Positions 24,748 to 33,516 are shown, counted from the first letter of the stretch. The stretch: 64,000 nucleotides of DNA from Streptomyces alanosinicus (GCF_014650595.1 NZ_BMVG01000038.1:1-64000), one strand, 5' to 3'. Translations and numbers: made by a program. The notes: a model not told the origin generated them from the letters alone.

Positions 24748-26031
24748 TCAGGCGATACGTTCCAGCACGACGGGCGTCGCCGTGAACTCGGTCCCCGCCT
24801 CCGCGATGTCGTACGAACCCTCCACCGCCTGCAGCGCGTACTCGAAGCGCTCCGGGGTGTCCGTGTGGAGGGTGAGGAGCGGCTGGCCCTCGGTCACCGT
24901 GTCGCCCGGCTTGGCGTGCATCTCCACGCCCGCGCCCGCCTGCACCGGGTCCTCCTTGCGCGCACGTCCGGCGCCCAGGCGCCAGGCCGCGACACCGATG
25001 TCGTAGGCGTCGAGGCGGGTGAGGACGCCGGCGGAGGGGGCCTTGATGACGTGCTGTTCCTTCGACGTGGGCAGCGGAGCGTCCGGGTCGCCGCCCTGCG
25101 CCGCGATCATCCGGCGCCAGACGTCCATCGCCGAGCCGTCGGCCAGGGCCTTCGCCGGGTCGGCGTCCTTGATGCCGGCCGCGTCGAGCATCTCGCGGGC
25201 CAGGGCGACCGTCAGCTCCACGACGTCCGCGGGGCCGCCGCCCGCCAGGACCTCGACCGACTCGCGGACCTCCAGGGCGTTGCCCGCGGTCAGGCCGAGC
25301 GGGGTCGACATGTCGGTCAGGAGCGCGACCGTCTTCACGCCGTGGTCGGTGCCGAGGCCGACCATCGTGGACGCCAGTTCGCGGGCGTCGTCCAGGGTCT
25401 TCATGAAGGCGCCGGTGCCGACCTTCACGTCCAGCACCAGCGAGCCCGTGCCCTCGGCGATCTTCTTCGACATGATGGACGAGGCGATCAGCGGGATCGC
25501 CTCCACCGTGCCGGTGACGTCACGCAGCGCGTAGAGCTTCTTGTCCGCCGGGGCCAGGCCGTCGCCCGCCGCGCAGATCACCGCGCCCGTCGTGTCCAGG
25601 ACGTGCAGCATCTCCTCGTTCGAGAGCAGCGCGCGCCAGCCGGGGATCGACTCCAGCTTGTCCAGGGTGCCGCCGGTGTGGCCGAGGCCCCGGCCGGAGA
25701 GCTGGGGCACCGCGGCGCCGCAGGCCGCGACGAGCGGGGCCAGCGGGAGGGTGATCTTGTCGCCGACGCCGCCGGTGGAGTGCTTGTCGGCCGTCGGGCG
25801 GGACAGGGCCGAGAAGTCCATGCGCTCGCCGGAGGCGATCATGGCCGCGGTCCAGCGGGCGATCTCGCGGCGGTTCATGCCGTTGAGCAGGATCGCCATG
25901 GCGAGCGAGGACATCTGCTCGTCGGCGACCTCGCCGCGCGTATACGCGTCGATGACCCAGTCGATCTGCTCGTCGGTCAGCTCGCCGCGGTCCCGCTTGG
26001 TGCGGATGACGGAGATGGCGTCCATGGCCAT
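24748..26031 (-). CDS. deoA: Thymidine phosphorylase
   Basis: A 427-residue pyrimidine nucleoside phosphorylase that converts thymidine and phosphate to thymine and 2-deoxyribose-1-phosphate. Motifs: KRDRGELTDEQIDWVIDAYT, the phosphate site KHSTGGVGDKITLPL, the family signature SGRGLGHTGGTLDKLES, and KVGTGAFMKTLDDARELA. The start is set by AAGGGA upstream of MAMDAIS; the longest frame adds 27 residues. It is the last gene of the transporter-cdd-deoA operon, 84 bases after cdd, with a hairpin between. Its sugar product joins the mutase/DeoC route. Confidence 0.95.
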   Translation of the reverse strand: MAMDAISVIRTKRDRGELTDEQIDWVIDAYTRGEVADEQMSSLAMAILLNGMNRREIARWTAAMIASGERMDFSALSRPTADKHSTGGVGDKITLPLAPLVAACGAAVPQLSGRGLGHTGGTLDKLESIPGWRALLSNEEMLHVLDTTGAVICAAGDGLAPADKKLYALRDVTGTVEAIPLIASSIMSKKIAEGTGSLVLDVKVGTGAFMKTLDDARELASTMVGLGTDHGVKTVALLTDMSTPLGLTAGNALEVRESVEVLAGGGPADVVELTVALAREMLDAAGIKDADPAKALADGSAMDVWRRMIAAQGGDPDAPLPTSKEQHVIKAPSAGVLTRLDAYDIGVAAWRLGAGRARKEDPVQAGAGVEMHAKPGDTVTEGQPLLTLHTDTPERFEYALQAVEGSYDIAEAGTEFTATPVVLERIA

Positions 26032-26060
26032 GGCGTTCCCTTCGAAGAATTGCGAAACGG

Positions 26061-26100
26061 ACGGCCCCTCCGAAGGCGAAACCACGCTCGAAGGGGCCGT
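26061..26100 (-). terminator. Intercistronic hairpin between cdd and deoA
   Basis: ACGGCCCCTCCGA (26061-26073) pairs with TCGAAGGGGCCGT (26088-26100) with one internal mismatch pair. No T-run. Its place between two genes of one operon suggests attenuation or an RNA-stability element rather than a full stop. Confidence 0.55.
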
Positions 26101-26115
26101 ACGGCATTGCATGCG

Positions 26116-26520
26116 TTACTTGGTGAGATTTTCCGGGCCGAAGGCCTGGGGCAGCATCTCGGACAGCGGCAGGACGCCCGCGGGGGTGTCCAGCAGGAGG
26201 TCCGCTCCGCCGAACTCGTACAGCAGCTGGCGGCAGCGCCCGCACGGCACGAGCAGGTCGCCCTTGCCGTCCACGCAGGTGAAGTGGGTGAGCCGGCCGC
26301 CGCCCGAGCGCTGCAGGTCCGAGACCAGACCGCACTCGGCGCACAGTCCTAGACCGTAGGAGGCGTTCTCGACGTTGCAGCCGGTGACCGTGCGGCCGTC
26401 GTCGACCCGGGCCGCCACGCCGACCGGGAAGCCGGAGTAGGGGGCGTAGGCGTGGGACATCGCCTCCCGCGCCACCTCCCGCAGCGCCTCCCAGTCGAAC
26501 TCGGCGACTTGCTGTGTCAC
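26116..26520 (-). CDS. cdd: Cytidine deaminase
   Basis: A 134-residue zinc enzyme converting (deoxy)cytidine to (deoxy)uridine. Motifs: AYAPYSGFPVGVA, the substrate/zinc segment CNVENASYGLGLCAECG with the catalytic Glu, and PCGRCRQLLYEFG with the two other zinc cysteines. Length is typical of the tetrameric form. The GTG start overlaps the stop of the upstream permease (GTGA), indicating translational coupling. Uridine and deoxyuridine products feed phosphorolysis. Confidence 0.95.
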   Translation of the reverse strand: MTQQVAEFDWEALREVAREAMSHAYAPYSGFPVGVAARVDDGRTVTGCNVENASYGLGLCAECGLVSDLQRSGGGRLTHFTCVDGKGDLLVPCGRCRQLLYEFGGADLLLDTPAGVLPLSEMLPQAFGPENLTK

Positions 26521-27803
26521 TTGCCCTGGCCCTTCCGGTAGCGCATACCGTCCGCCTTCGGCATCCGCAGGCGCTGCGCCGACAGGGACAGCACCAGCAG
26601 CGTGACGACGTACGGCGTGGCGCCGACGAAGTCGCTCGGGACGGTGTCGGTGAGCAGGTACCAGACCAGGATCAGTCCGGCCATGACGAGGCTGATCACG
26701 CCCTGCAGCATCGCCTTGCGGTACAGCTTCCAGCCTGCCAGGACCGCGAGCAGGACGACCAGCAGGAGCAGCAGCGCGTGGACGGTCGTACCGCCGTTGC
26801 GCAGCTGGAGCGCGTCGGAGTAGCCGAACAGGCCGGCGCCCATCGCCAGGCCGCCCGGACGCCAGTTACCGAAGATCATCGCCGCGAGGCCGATGTAGCC
26901 GCGGCCGCCGGTCTGGCCCTCCAGGTAGGTGTGCGAGGTGACCAGGGCCAGGAAGGCACCGCCGAGGCCGGCGAGACCGCCGGAGACGGCGACGGCCGCG
27001 TACTTGTACGAGTACACGTTGACGCCGAGCGACTCCGCGGCGGTCGGGTTCTCGCCGCAGGAGCGCAGCCGCAGACCGAACGACGTGCGCCACAGCAGCC
27101 ACCAGCTGGCCACGAACAGCGCCGCGGCCAGGACGGTGATCACGGACAGGTGGGTGATCAGGCCGCCGAGGATGCCGGCGATGTCGGAGATCAGGAACCA
27201 GTGGTGGTTCTCGATCGTCTGCAGGCCGTCGGAGAGGCCGGGCACGGTGACGTCCGGCAGCGCGGCCGCCGGCGGGGACTGCTTGGGGTTGCCGCCCGCG
27301 TTGGCCGCCGCACCACCGGTGAAGAACAGCTTGGCGAGGTACTGGGTGGCGCCGAGCGCGAGCAGGTTGATCGCCACACCGGAGACGATGTGGTCGACGC
27401 CGAAGGTGACGGTGGCGACGGCGTGCAGCAGACCGCCGACGACACCGAAGCCGATGCCGGCCAGCAGGCCGAGCCAGGGGCTGGACTGCCAGCCGATCCA
27501 GCCGGCGCCGAAGGTACCGAGGATCATCATGCCTTCGAGGCCGATGTTGACCACACCGGCCCGCTCGGACCACAGACCGGCGAGACCGGCGAGGCCGATC
27601 GGCACGGCGAGGCCGAGGGCGGCGCTGACCTGCCCGGCGGAGTCGAGGTCCTGCGAGCCGGTGATCATCCGGACCGCGGCCACGAGCAGCAGCGCACCCG
27701 CGACGAGCAGGAGGATCTGGCCGAACGAGCGGCCCGAGCGCTGCGGCGCGCCCGCCGCCTTGGGCGCCGCGGGCGGCGGCGTGTCGGTCATCGTGGCAGT
27801 CAT
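26517..27803 (-). CDS. Nucleoside ABC transporter permease (second subunit)
   Basis: A 428-residue BPD/branched-type permease with about ten hydrophobic helices. Family segments: GLAGLWSERAGVVNIGLEGMMILG, GVDHIVSGVAINLLALG (fragments of the conserved core), RSCGENPTAAESLGVNVY, AGLGGAFLALV, and GYIGLAAMIFGNWRPGG. These match the NupQ/YufQ-type nucleoside permeases. A Pro/Ala-rich N-terminus precedes helix 1. AGGAGGTGG precedes the ATG, which overlaps the previous stop by one base (TGATG). The other permease lies immediately upstream. Confidence 0.93.
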   Translation of the reverse strand: MTATMTDTPPPAAPKAAGAPQRSGRSFGQILLLVAGALLLVAAVRMITGSQDLDSAGQVSAALGLAVPIGLAGLAGLWSERAGVVNIGLEGMMILGTFGAGWIGWQSSPWLGLLAGIGFGVVGGLLHAVATVTFGVDHIVSGVAINLLALGATQYLAKLFFTGGAAANAGGNPKQSPPAAALPDVTVPGLSDGLQTIENHHWFLISDIAGILGGLITHLSVITVLAAALFVASWWLLWRTSFGLRLRSCGENPTAAESLGVNVYSYKYAAVAVSGGLAGLGGAFLALVTSHTYLEGQTGGRGYIGLAAMIFGNWRPGGLAMGAGLFGYSDALQLRNGGTTVHALLLLLVVLLAVLAGWKLYRKAMLQGVISLVMAGLILVWYLLTDTVPSDFVGATPYVVTLLVLSLSAQRLRMPKADGMRYRKGQGK

Positions 27804-28930
27804 CACGCCACCTCCTGCTTCTTCGTCGGGGCGGCGGCCTGGGCGGCGAGTTCGGCGCCGACCTTCTGCTGCTGGCGCTTGAGGCCGTAGCGGCGTACGA
27901 CCTCGTAGGCGATCACGACGCACAGGACGATGACGCCCTGGATGACGCCGAGGATCTCCTTGTCGTAGCCCTGGAACTCCAGGTGGTTGGTGGTGCGCTC
28001 CAGGAAGCCCCACAGCAGGGCGCCGAGCGCGATGCCGATCGGGTTGTTACGGCCGAGCAGCGCGATGGCGATGCCGGTGAAGCCGATGCCGGTCGGGAAG
28101 TCGCTGCTGAACTGGTAGCTGTCGTTGAGCAGGGTCGGCATGCCGATCAGACCGGCCACCGCACCCGAGATGATCATGCTGGTGGCGATCATCTTCTTCA
28201 CCGACACACCGCTGGCGGCGGCCGCGCTCTCGGACTGGCCGACGGTGCGCAGGTCGTAGCCGAAGCGGGTGCGGCCGAGCACGAACCAGTACGCGATGCC
28301 GACGGCGGCGGCGATGAAGATGAAGCCCCACAGGTCACCGGCCGGGCCGGTGTCGATGCTGAAGAAGTGCGAGCCGGACGGCAGCGGCTTGGTGGCGACC
28401 ACGGTGCCGCCCTGCTGGAGCTGGGCCAGCTTTCCGGGCTGCAGGAGGTAGGCGATGATCGCGGTGGCGATCGAGTTCAGCATGATCGTCGAGATGACCT
28501 CGCTGACGCCGCGGGTCACCTTGAGGATGCCGGCGATGGCCGCCCACAGGGCGCCGGTCGCCATGGCGCAGATCAGGATCAGCGGGACGGCGAGCCAGCC
28601 GGGCACGGTCAGCGCGCCGCCGAGGACGGCGGCGAAGAACGCGGCGAGCCGGTACTGGCCGTCGACACCGATGTTGAACAGGTTCATCCGGAAGCCGATG
28701 GCCACCGAGACACCCGCGAGGTAGTACGTGGTCGCCTTGTTGAGGATGTAGACCTGGCTGTCGCTGGCGAAGCCGTAGGTCAGCATGTCGTTGAAGGCGG
28801 GGCCGGGGTTCTTGCCGGTCGCGAGGATCACCAGGGCGGTGACGACGAGCGCGGCGACGACCGCCAGCACCGGTGCGGCGAGGCCGAGGAACAGCCGCTC
28901 CTTGTCGATCCGTGAGGTCAGCTTGTTCAT
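27803..28930 (-). CDS. Nucleoside ABC transporter permease (first subunit)
   Basis: A 375-residue permease of the NupP/YufP type with eight to ten hydrophobic helices. Segments: YYLAGVSVAIGFRMNLFNIG, GVSEVISTIMLNSIATAIIAY, RTVGQSESAAAASGVSVKKM, SDFPTGIGFTGIAIALLGRN, and NPIGIALGALLWGFLER. It partners the second permease, the two-domain ATPase and the BmpA-type binding protein. The ATG overlaps the ATPase stop (ATGA). The C-terminus is a charged Gln/Lys/Ala tail. Confidence 0.93.
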   Translation of the reverse strand: MNKLTSRIDKERLFLGLAAPVLAVVAALVVTALVILATGKNPGPAFNDMLTYGFASDSQVYILNKATTYYLAGVSVAIGFRMNLFNIGVDGQYRLAAFFAAVLGGALTVPGWLAVPLILICAMATGALWAAIAGILKVTRGVSEVISTIMLNSIATAIIAYLLQPGKLAQLQQGGTVVATKPLPSGSHFFSIDTGPAGDLWGFIFIAAAVGIAYWFVLGRTRFGYDLRTVGQSESAAAASGVSVKKMIATSMIISGAVAGLIGMPTLLNDSYQFSSDFPTGIGFTGIAIALLGRNNPIGIALGALLWGFLERTTNHLEFQGYDKEILGVIQGVIVLCVVIAYEVVRRYGLKRQQQKVGAELAAQAAAPTKKQEVA

Positions 28931-30486
28931 CGCTCGTCGTCCTCTGCGTGCTCCAGGTGGCCGGTGGCCGCACCCGTCATGGCGGAGCCCAGCTCTTCGG
29001 GGGTGATCGTGGCGGGGTCGGCGTCGGCGACCAGACGGCCGCGGTACATCACCCGCAGGGTGTCGGAGAGCCCGATCAGCTCGTCCAGGTCGGCGGAGAT
29101 CAGCAGGACGGCCAGGCCCTCGCGGCGGGCCTCGCGGATGTAGTCCCAGATGGCCGCCTGGGCACCGACGTCCACACCGCGGGTGGGGTGGGCGGCGATG
29201 AGCAGTTTGGGGTTGTGGCTCATCTCGCGGCCGACGATCAGCTTCTGCTGGTTGCCGCCGGAGAGCGAGGCCGCGGTGACCTCGATGCCGGGGGTGCGGA
29301 CGTCGTAGGTAGCAACGATCCGCTCGGTGTCGGCGCGGGCGGCCTTGATGTCGAGGAGTCCGCCCTTGGAGTTGGGCTTCTCGGTGACGTGGCCGAGGAT
29401 GCGGTTCTCCCACAGCGGGGCCTCGAGGAGCAGGCCGTGGCGGTGGCGGTCCTCGGGGATGTAGCCGATGCCGGACTCGCGGCGGTGGCGGGTGGGGGCG
29501 TGGGAGATGTCGGCGTCGTCGAGGGTGATCACGCCGGCGTCGGGGTCGCGCATGCCCATGATCGCCTCGACCAGCTCGGACTGGCCGTTGCCCTCCACAC
29601 CGGCGATGCCGAGGACCTCGCCCTTGTGGATGGTGAAGGAGATCTGGTCCAGGACGATCCGCTCGATGCCCTCCAGGTCGGTCTGCGCGAGGTGCAGCCC
29701 GGCCACCTTCAGCATCGGGACGTCCGTGACGGTGGACTCCGCGGTCTCCGGGGTGGGCAGTTCGCTGCCGACCATCATCTCGGCGAGCTGCTTGGAGGTG
29801 GTCTTGGACGGCTCGGCGGTGCCGACCGTCGTACCGCGCCGGATGACGGTGATCTCGTCGGCGACGGAGAGCACCTCGCCCAGCTTGTGGGAGATGAAGA
29901 TGACGGTGAGGCCCTCGGCCTTCAGCTCGCGCAGGTTGTCGAAGAGGGCGTCGACCTCCTGCGGTACGAGCACGGCGGTGGGCTCGTCCAGGATGAGGGT
30001 CTTGGCGCCGCGGTAGAGGACCTTGAGGATCTCCACGCGCTGGCGGTCGGCGACACCCAGCTCCTCGACGAGGACGTCGGGACGGACGTTCAGGCTGTAC
30101 GCGTCCGAGATCTCCTTGATCTTGGCGCGGGCCTTGCCGCCGATGCCGTACAGCTTCTCCGCGCCGAGAACGACGTTCTCCAGCACGGTGAGGTTGTCGG
30201 CGAGCATGAAGTGCTGGTGCACCATGCCGATGCCGCGGGCGATGGCGTCGCCGGGGTTGTGCAGGACGACCTGCTCGCCGGCCACCGTGATGGTGCCCTC
30301 GTCCGGCTGCTGCATGCCGTAGAGGATCTTCATCAGGGTCGACTTGCCGGCGCCGTTCTCACCGCACAGGGCATGGACGGTCCCGGTGCGGACGGTGATG
30401 TCGATGTCCTTGTTGGCAACGACACCGGGGAAACGCTTGGTGATGCCGCGCAGTTCGACGGCAGCGGGAGGGCTGGACGCGTTGAT
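28927..30486 (-). CDS. Nucleoside ABC transporter ATPase, two ABC domains, apparent ATC start
   Basis: A ~519-residue fusion of two ABC domains (RbsA/NupO type). Domain 1 has Walker A GENGAGKST and signature-like LGVADRQRVEILKVL, with LILDEPTAVL. Domain 2 has a degenerate Walker A (GVEGNGQSE) but an intact signature LSGGNQQKLIVGREM. The conserved N-terminus (ASSPPAAVELRGITKRFPG) runs upstream of the first in-frame ATG, which would cut off the first Walker A. In that frame no ATG, GTG or TTG precedes it. The only codon correctly spaced from GAGGAG (eight bases) is ATC. Either a rare ATC start or a one-base frameshift near 30488 (a GTG exists one frame over) must be assumed. Confidence 0.88.
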   Translation of the reverse strand: MNASSPPAAVELRGITKRFPGVVANKDIDITVRTGTVHALCGENGAGKSTLMKILYGMQQPDEGTITVAGEQVVLHNPGDAIARGIGMVHQHFMLADNLTVLENVVLGAEKLYGIGGKARAKIKEISDAYSLNVRPDVLVEELGVADRQRVEILKVLYRGAKTLILDEPTAVLVPQEVDALFDNLRELKAEGLTVIFISHKLGEVLSVADEITVIRRGTTVGTAEPSKTTSKQLAEMMVGSELPTPETAESTVTDVPMLKVAGLHLAQTDLEGIERIVLDQISFTIHKGEVLGIAGVEGNGQSELVEAIMGMRDPDAGVITLDDADISHAPTRHRRESGIGYIPEDRHRHGLLLEAPLWENRILGHVTEKPNSKGGLLDIKAARADTERIVATYDVRTPGIEVTAASLSGGNQQKLIVGREMSHNPKLLIAAHPTRGVDVGAQAAIWDYIREARREGLAVLLISADLDELIGLSDTLRVMYRGRLVADADPATITPEELGSAMTGAATGHLEHAEDDER

Positions 30487-30562
30487 GGCGCACTCTCCTC
30501 GGGGAAAGGGGCTGCATAGGGGAGGTGGCAGGCGTCGGCGACGCTAGCGCGGCAACTCCACG

Positions 30563-30574
30563 CTACACGCGTAG
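30563..30574. promoter_or_regulatory. Nucleoside-regulon operator, site D (transporter operon)
   Basis: CTACACGCGTAG differs from the perfect site by one base. It lies about 77 bases upstream of the ATPase start, in the gap after the BmpA gene, and so could control the ATPase-permease-cdd-deoA unit separately. Confidence 0.65.
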
Positions 30575-30647
30575 AGTTGACACATTGTTATGGCTCGACG
30601 AGGGCCGCGGGGGCGACGCTTCCTCGCCGAGCCGAAGTCCGGCGGAG

Positions 30648-30678
30648 CCGGCCGGCCCCCTCAGCGGGAACCGGCCGG
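30648..30678 (-). terminator. Possible terminator after the BmpA-type gene
   Basis: CCGGCCGG at 30648-30655 and again at 30671-30678 can pair across a GC-rich loop. No T-run is seen. A leaky stop would leave some read-through into the ATPase operon. Confidence 0.4.
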
Positions 30679-30688
30679 GTCCGTCAGG

Positions 30689-31744
30689 TCACGGGGTGGT
30701 CTTGACCTTGATCGAGCCGTCGACGATCTTCTTCTTCGCGGCGTCCAGCTTGGGCTGGATGTCGGTGATGAAGCCGCCGCTCGTGGCGAGCGAGACACCG
30801 CCCTTGGCGAGCGAGTAGACGTTGTTGCCGGCGAGCGGCTTGCCGTCGTGGACGGACTTGATGAAGTCGTACACGCCGACGTCGACGTTCTTGACCATGG
30901 AGGTCAGGATCGAGCTCTTGTACTGGGCCAGACCCGGGATGTTGTACTGGTCGGAGTCCACGCCGATGGCCCAGGCACCCTTGGCGCCGTGCACGGCCTC
31001 GATCGCGCCGTTGCCGGAGGAGCCGGCGGCGGTGTAGATGACGTCGGTGCCGTTGTCCAGCATGCCCTGCGCGGCCTGCTGGCCCTTGTCGGGGCTGGAG
31101 AAGCCGGAGAAGTCCTGGCCGTGGGACAGGTACTGGACGTCGACCTTGACCTTGGGGTTGGTGTCGTGGACGCCCTGGACGTAACCCGCCTCGAACTTCT
31201 TGATCAGCGGGTTGTCGACACCGCCGATGAAGCCGACGTGGTCCTTCTTGGTCTTCAGCGCGGCGGCGACACCGGCCAGGTAGGAGCCCTGCTCCTCGGT
31301 GAAGGTGATGCTGTTGACGTTCTTGGCGGCGACGACCGAGTCGACGATGCCGAAGTTGGTCTTCGGGAACTTCGCGGAGATCTTGGTGACGGCGGGGGCG
31401 TACGAGAAGCCGACGGCGACGATCGGGTTGTAACCCGCCTGGGCCAGGTCCGACAGCCGCTGCTCGCGGTCGGCCTCGGTGTCGGAGGTCTTGGCGGTCA
31501 GCTCCTTGATGGAACCGCTGAACTCCTTCTCGGCCTTGTCGGCACCGCGCGCGGCGGAGTCGTTGAAGGAGCGGTCACCACGGCCGCCGACGTCGTAGGC
31601 GAGACCGATCTTGACACCCTTGCCGCCGCCCCCGGAGGAGGACGAGGTGGTGTTGTCGGAGGAAGTGCTGCCACACGCGGTGGCAGTCACGGCGAGTGCT
31701 GCGGTCGCGATACACGCAGCGGAAAGCTTGGCTACCCGGCGCAC
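30689..31744 (-). CDS. BmpA-family nucleoside-binding lipoprotein
   Basis: A 351-residue substrate-binding lipoprotein of the BMP (PnrA-like) family. The signal peptide VRRVAKLSAACIATAALAV ends at the lipobox TATAC. A Ser/Gly linker follows, then the family core (KIGLAYDVGGRGDRSFNDSA, GVAAALKTKKDHVGFIGGVD, VIYTAAGSSGNGAIEAV). GTG start with GGAG upstream; the longest frame adds 54 unlikely residues. PnrA-type proteins bind purine and pyrimidine nucleosides. It is separated from the ATPase gene by 202 bases containing operator D, and has its own operator E. Confidence 0.93.
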   Translation of the reverse strand: MRRVAKLSAACIATAALAVTATACGSTSSDNTTSSSSGGGGKGVKIGLAYDVGGRGDRSFNDSAARGADKAEKEFSGSIKELTAKTSDTEADREQRLSDLAQAGYNPIVAVGFSYAPAVTKISAKFPKTNFGIVDSVVAAKNVNSITFTEEQGSYLAGVAAALKTKKDHVGFIGGVDNPLIKKFEAGYVQGVHDTNPKVKVDVQYLSHGQDFSGFSSPDKGQQAAQGMLDNGTDVIYTAAGSSGNGAIEAVHGAKGAWAIGVDSDQYNIPGLAQYKSSILTSMVKNVDVGVYDFIKSVHDGKPLAGNNVYSLAKGGVSLATSGGFITDIQPKLDAAKKKIVDGSIKVKTTP

Positions 31745-31848
31745 GGGAGGCTCCTTCACCTGACCTGAGCGCCTTGCAGGCGCTTGATGTGAGCACCATG
31801 CCAGTGCTCGAGCCGTATCGCCCCGGCGGCGTCGGCTTCGCGGCATCG

Positions 31849-31860
31849 TAACGCGCGTAG
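31849..31860. promoter_or_regulatory. Nucleoside-regulon operator, site E (BmpA gene), imperfect
   Basis: TAACGCGCGTAG carries two mismatches in its left arm. On the minus strand the same bases read CTACGCGCGTTACGAT, whose TACGAT could serve as a -10 element about 95 bases before the GTG start, so a bound repressor would cover the promoter. Confidence 0.55.
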
Positions 31861-31997
31861 ATGTCGCAAAAAACCCCCTCTCGAAGCCGTTATCGATTCG
31901 AGGCAAACGGCATCTGAACTCGGGGTCTTGCCCGCCTTCTGAGGCTGTTGCGCACTATGCGCAAAAGGCCTGCGGCCGAATTACGCCGGTCAGGCGA

Positions 31998-32017
31998 ACG
32001 GCCCCCGCAGGGGCCGT
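31998..32017 (-). terminator. Terminator after the M20 amidohydrolase gene
   Basis: ACGGCCCC (31998-32005) and GGGGCCGT (32010-32017) pair around a four-base loop, just after the stop codon of the amidohydrolase gene. Confidence 0.7.
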
Positions 32018-32023
32018 CGGCTC

Positions 32024-33259
32024 TCATTCCGGTACGGCGTTGGGCTCCAGGAAGGCCGCTGCCGTGAACATCTCCACGCCGACCTTGATCGCGTGCTCGT
32101 CGGCGTCGAAGTCGCCCTGGTGCAGATCGCGCACCGTGCGCTCGCCGGGCTTGCGGACCCCGAGGCGGGCCATGGCGCCCGGCACATGCTCCAGGTACCA
32201 GGAGTAGTCCTCGCCGCCGAGGCTCTGCTCGGTGCTCTCGACGGAGTCCCGGCCGCGCCGCGCGGCCATGGCCCGGCGCAGCAGCTCGGTGGACTCCTTG
32301 TCGTTCACGACCGGCGGCACCCCGCGCACATAGGTGATCTCGGACTTGGCCCGGTGCAGGCTGGCGACCTCGTCGATGGCGGCGTGCACGACGTCGGGGG
32401 CCTCCCGCCAGGCCTCCAGGTCCAGGCAGCGCACCGTGCCGGACAGCTCGGCGTGCTGCGGGATCACGTTCGGCGCGTGGCCCGACTCGATCCGGCCCCA
32501 GGTGAGGACGAGACCGGCGCGGGCGTCGACGCGGCGGCCGATCACCGCGGGCACGTCGACGGCGACGCGGGCGACGGCGGTCACCAGGTCGGTGGTCAGA
32601 TGCGGCCGGGCGGTGTGCCCGCCGGGCCCGTCCAGGGCGACCTCCAGCCGGTCGCACGCGCTGGTGATCGCCCCGTGCCGCAGCCCGATCTTCCCGGCGT
32701 CGACGCGCGGGTCGCAGTGCACCGCGAGGATCCGCCCGACCCCCTTGAGCACCCCGTCCTCGATGGCGTCGAGGGCGCCGCCGGGCAGCACCTCCTCGGC
32801 GGGCTGGAACAGCAGCCGCACCGGCCGGGGCAGCAGGCCCTTGGCGTGCAGGTCCGCGAGGACGAGCCCGGTGCCGAGCACGACGGTCGTATGGACGTCG
32901 TGTCCGCAGGCGTGCGCCCGGTCGGGCACGGTCGACCGGTAGGAGCAGTCGGTCTTGGTGTCCGGGATGGGCAGGGCGTCGATGTCCGCGCGCAGCGCCA
33001 GAAGCGGTACGGGCGGGCGCCGGCCCTCGGTCAGGCCGATGTCACAGACGAGTCCGGTCCCCTTGGCGAGCACGCGGGGGCGAAGCCCCGCCCGCTCCAG
33101 CCGTTCCTTGATCGCGGCTGTTGTACGGAACTCCTGATTGCCCAGCTCAGGGTGCATGTGCAAGTCGCGACGGAACGCGACGAGTTCGGCGTGCAGGGCA
33201 TCGCTCAGCGCGCCGGGGAGCACATCCCCCGCGAGGCCGGCCTCGGACTCTAGGGACAT
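32024..33259 (-). CDS. M20-family metallo-amidohydrolase
   Basis: A 411-residue zinc peptidase-fold amidohydrolase. Motifs: FRRDLHMHPELGNQEF at the N-terminus, ALRADIDALPI, the metal ligands in AHACGHDVHTTVVLG, the catalytic FQPAEEVLPGGA, and the lid-domain HTARPHLTTDLV. SLGGEDYSWYLEHVPG supplies the last ligand. Related enzymes hydrolyse N-acylated amino acids, hippurate or p-aminobenzoyl-glutamate; which one applies here is not readable. ATG chosen because GAGGGTG lies nine bases upstream. It precedes the BmpA gene but shares no operator with it. Confidence 0.9.
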   Translation of the reverse strand: MSLESEAGLAGDVLPGALSDALHAELVAFRRDLHMHPELGNQEFRTTAAIKERLERAGLRPRVLAKGTGLVCDIGLTEGRRPPVPLLALRADIDALPIPDTKTDCSYRSTVPDRAHACGHDVHTTVVLGTGLVLADLHAKGLLPRPVRLLFQPAEEVLPGGALDAIEDGVLKGVGRILAVHCDPRVDAGKIGLRHGAITSACDRLEVALDGPGGHTARPHLTTDLVTAVARVAVDVPAVIGRRVDARAGLVLTWGRIESGHAPNVIPQHAELSGTVRCLDLEAWREAPDVVHAAIDEVASLHRAKSEITYVRGVPPVVNDKESTELLRRAMAARRGRDSVESTEQSLGGEDYSWYLEHVPGAMARLGVRKPGERTVRDLHQGDFDADEHAIKVGVEMFTAAAFLEPNAVPE

Positions 33260-33516
33260 CAATTGCTTCACCCTCTGAAGGGTAGGACGCCCGGCTGGCC
33301 AACTACCCCTCGATCAACAAAAGTTCAGCCCGTTAGGGGAAGAAAATCTGACCGGCGGACGCATGGGGGCGGACTCTGATGGGTAAAACCACTGTTTCTC
33401 TCTCCACGCATACCACGCCCACGGGCAGTCACGCGCGTCATGTCCACGAACCGGACCCCGCCCCGGCCTCCTGGACCGGCTCCGCCGGCGGTCCCGTGCC
33501 GGTAGGGTCCGCAGCC

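Noticed and set aside
28927..30333. Transporter ATPase starting at the first in-frame ATG
   Set aside because: This would remove the first Walker A motif that is clearly encoded upstream in the same frame.
30577..30600. TTGACA-like -35 on the plus strand beside operator D
   Set aside because: No -10 at proper spacing and no plus-strand gene follows; the motif is probably incidental.
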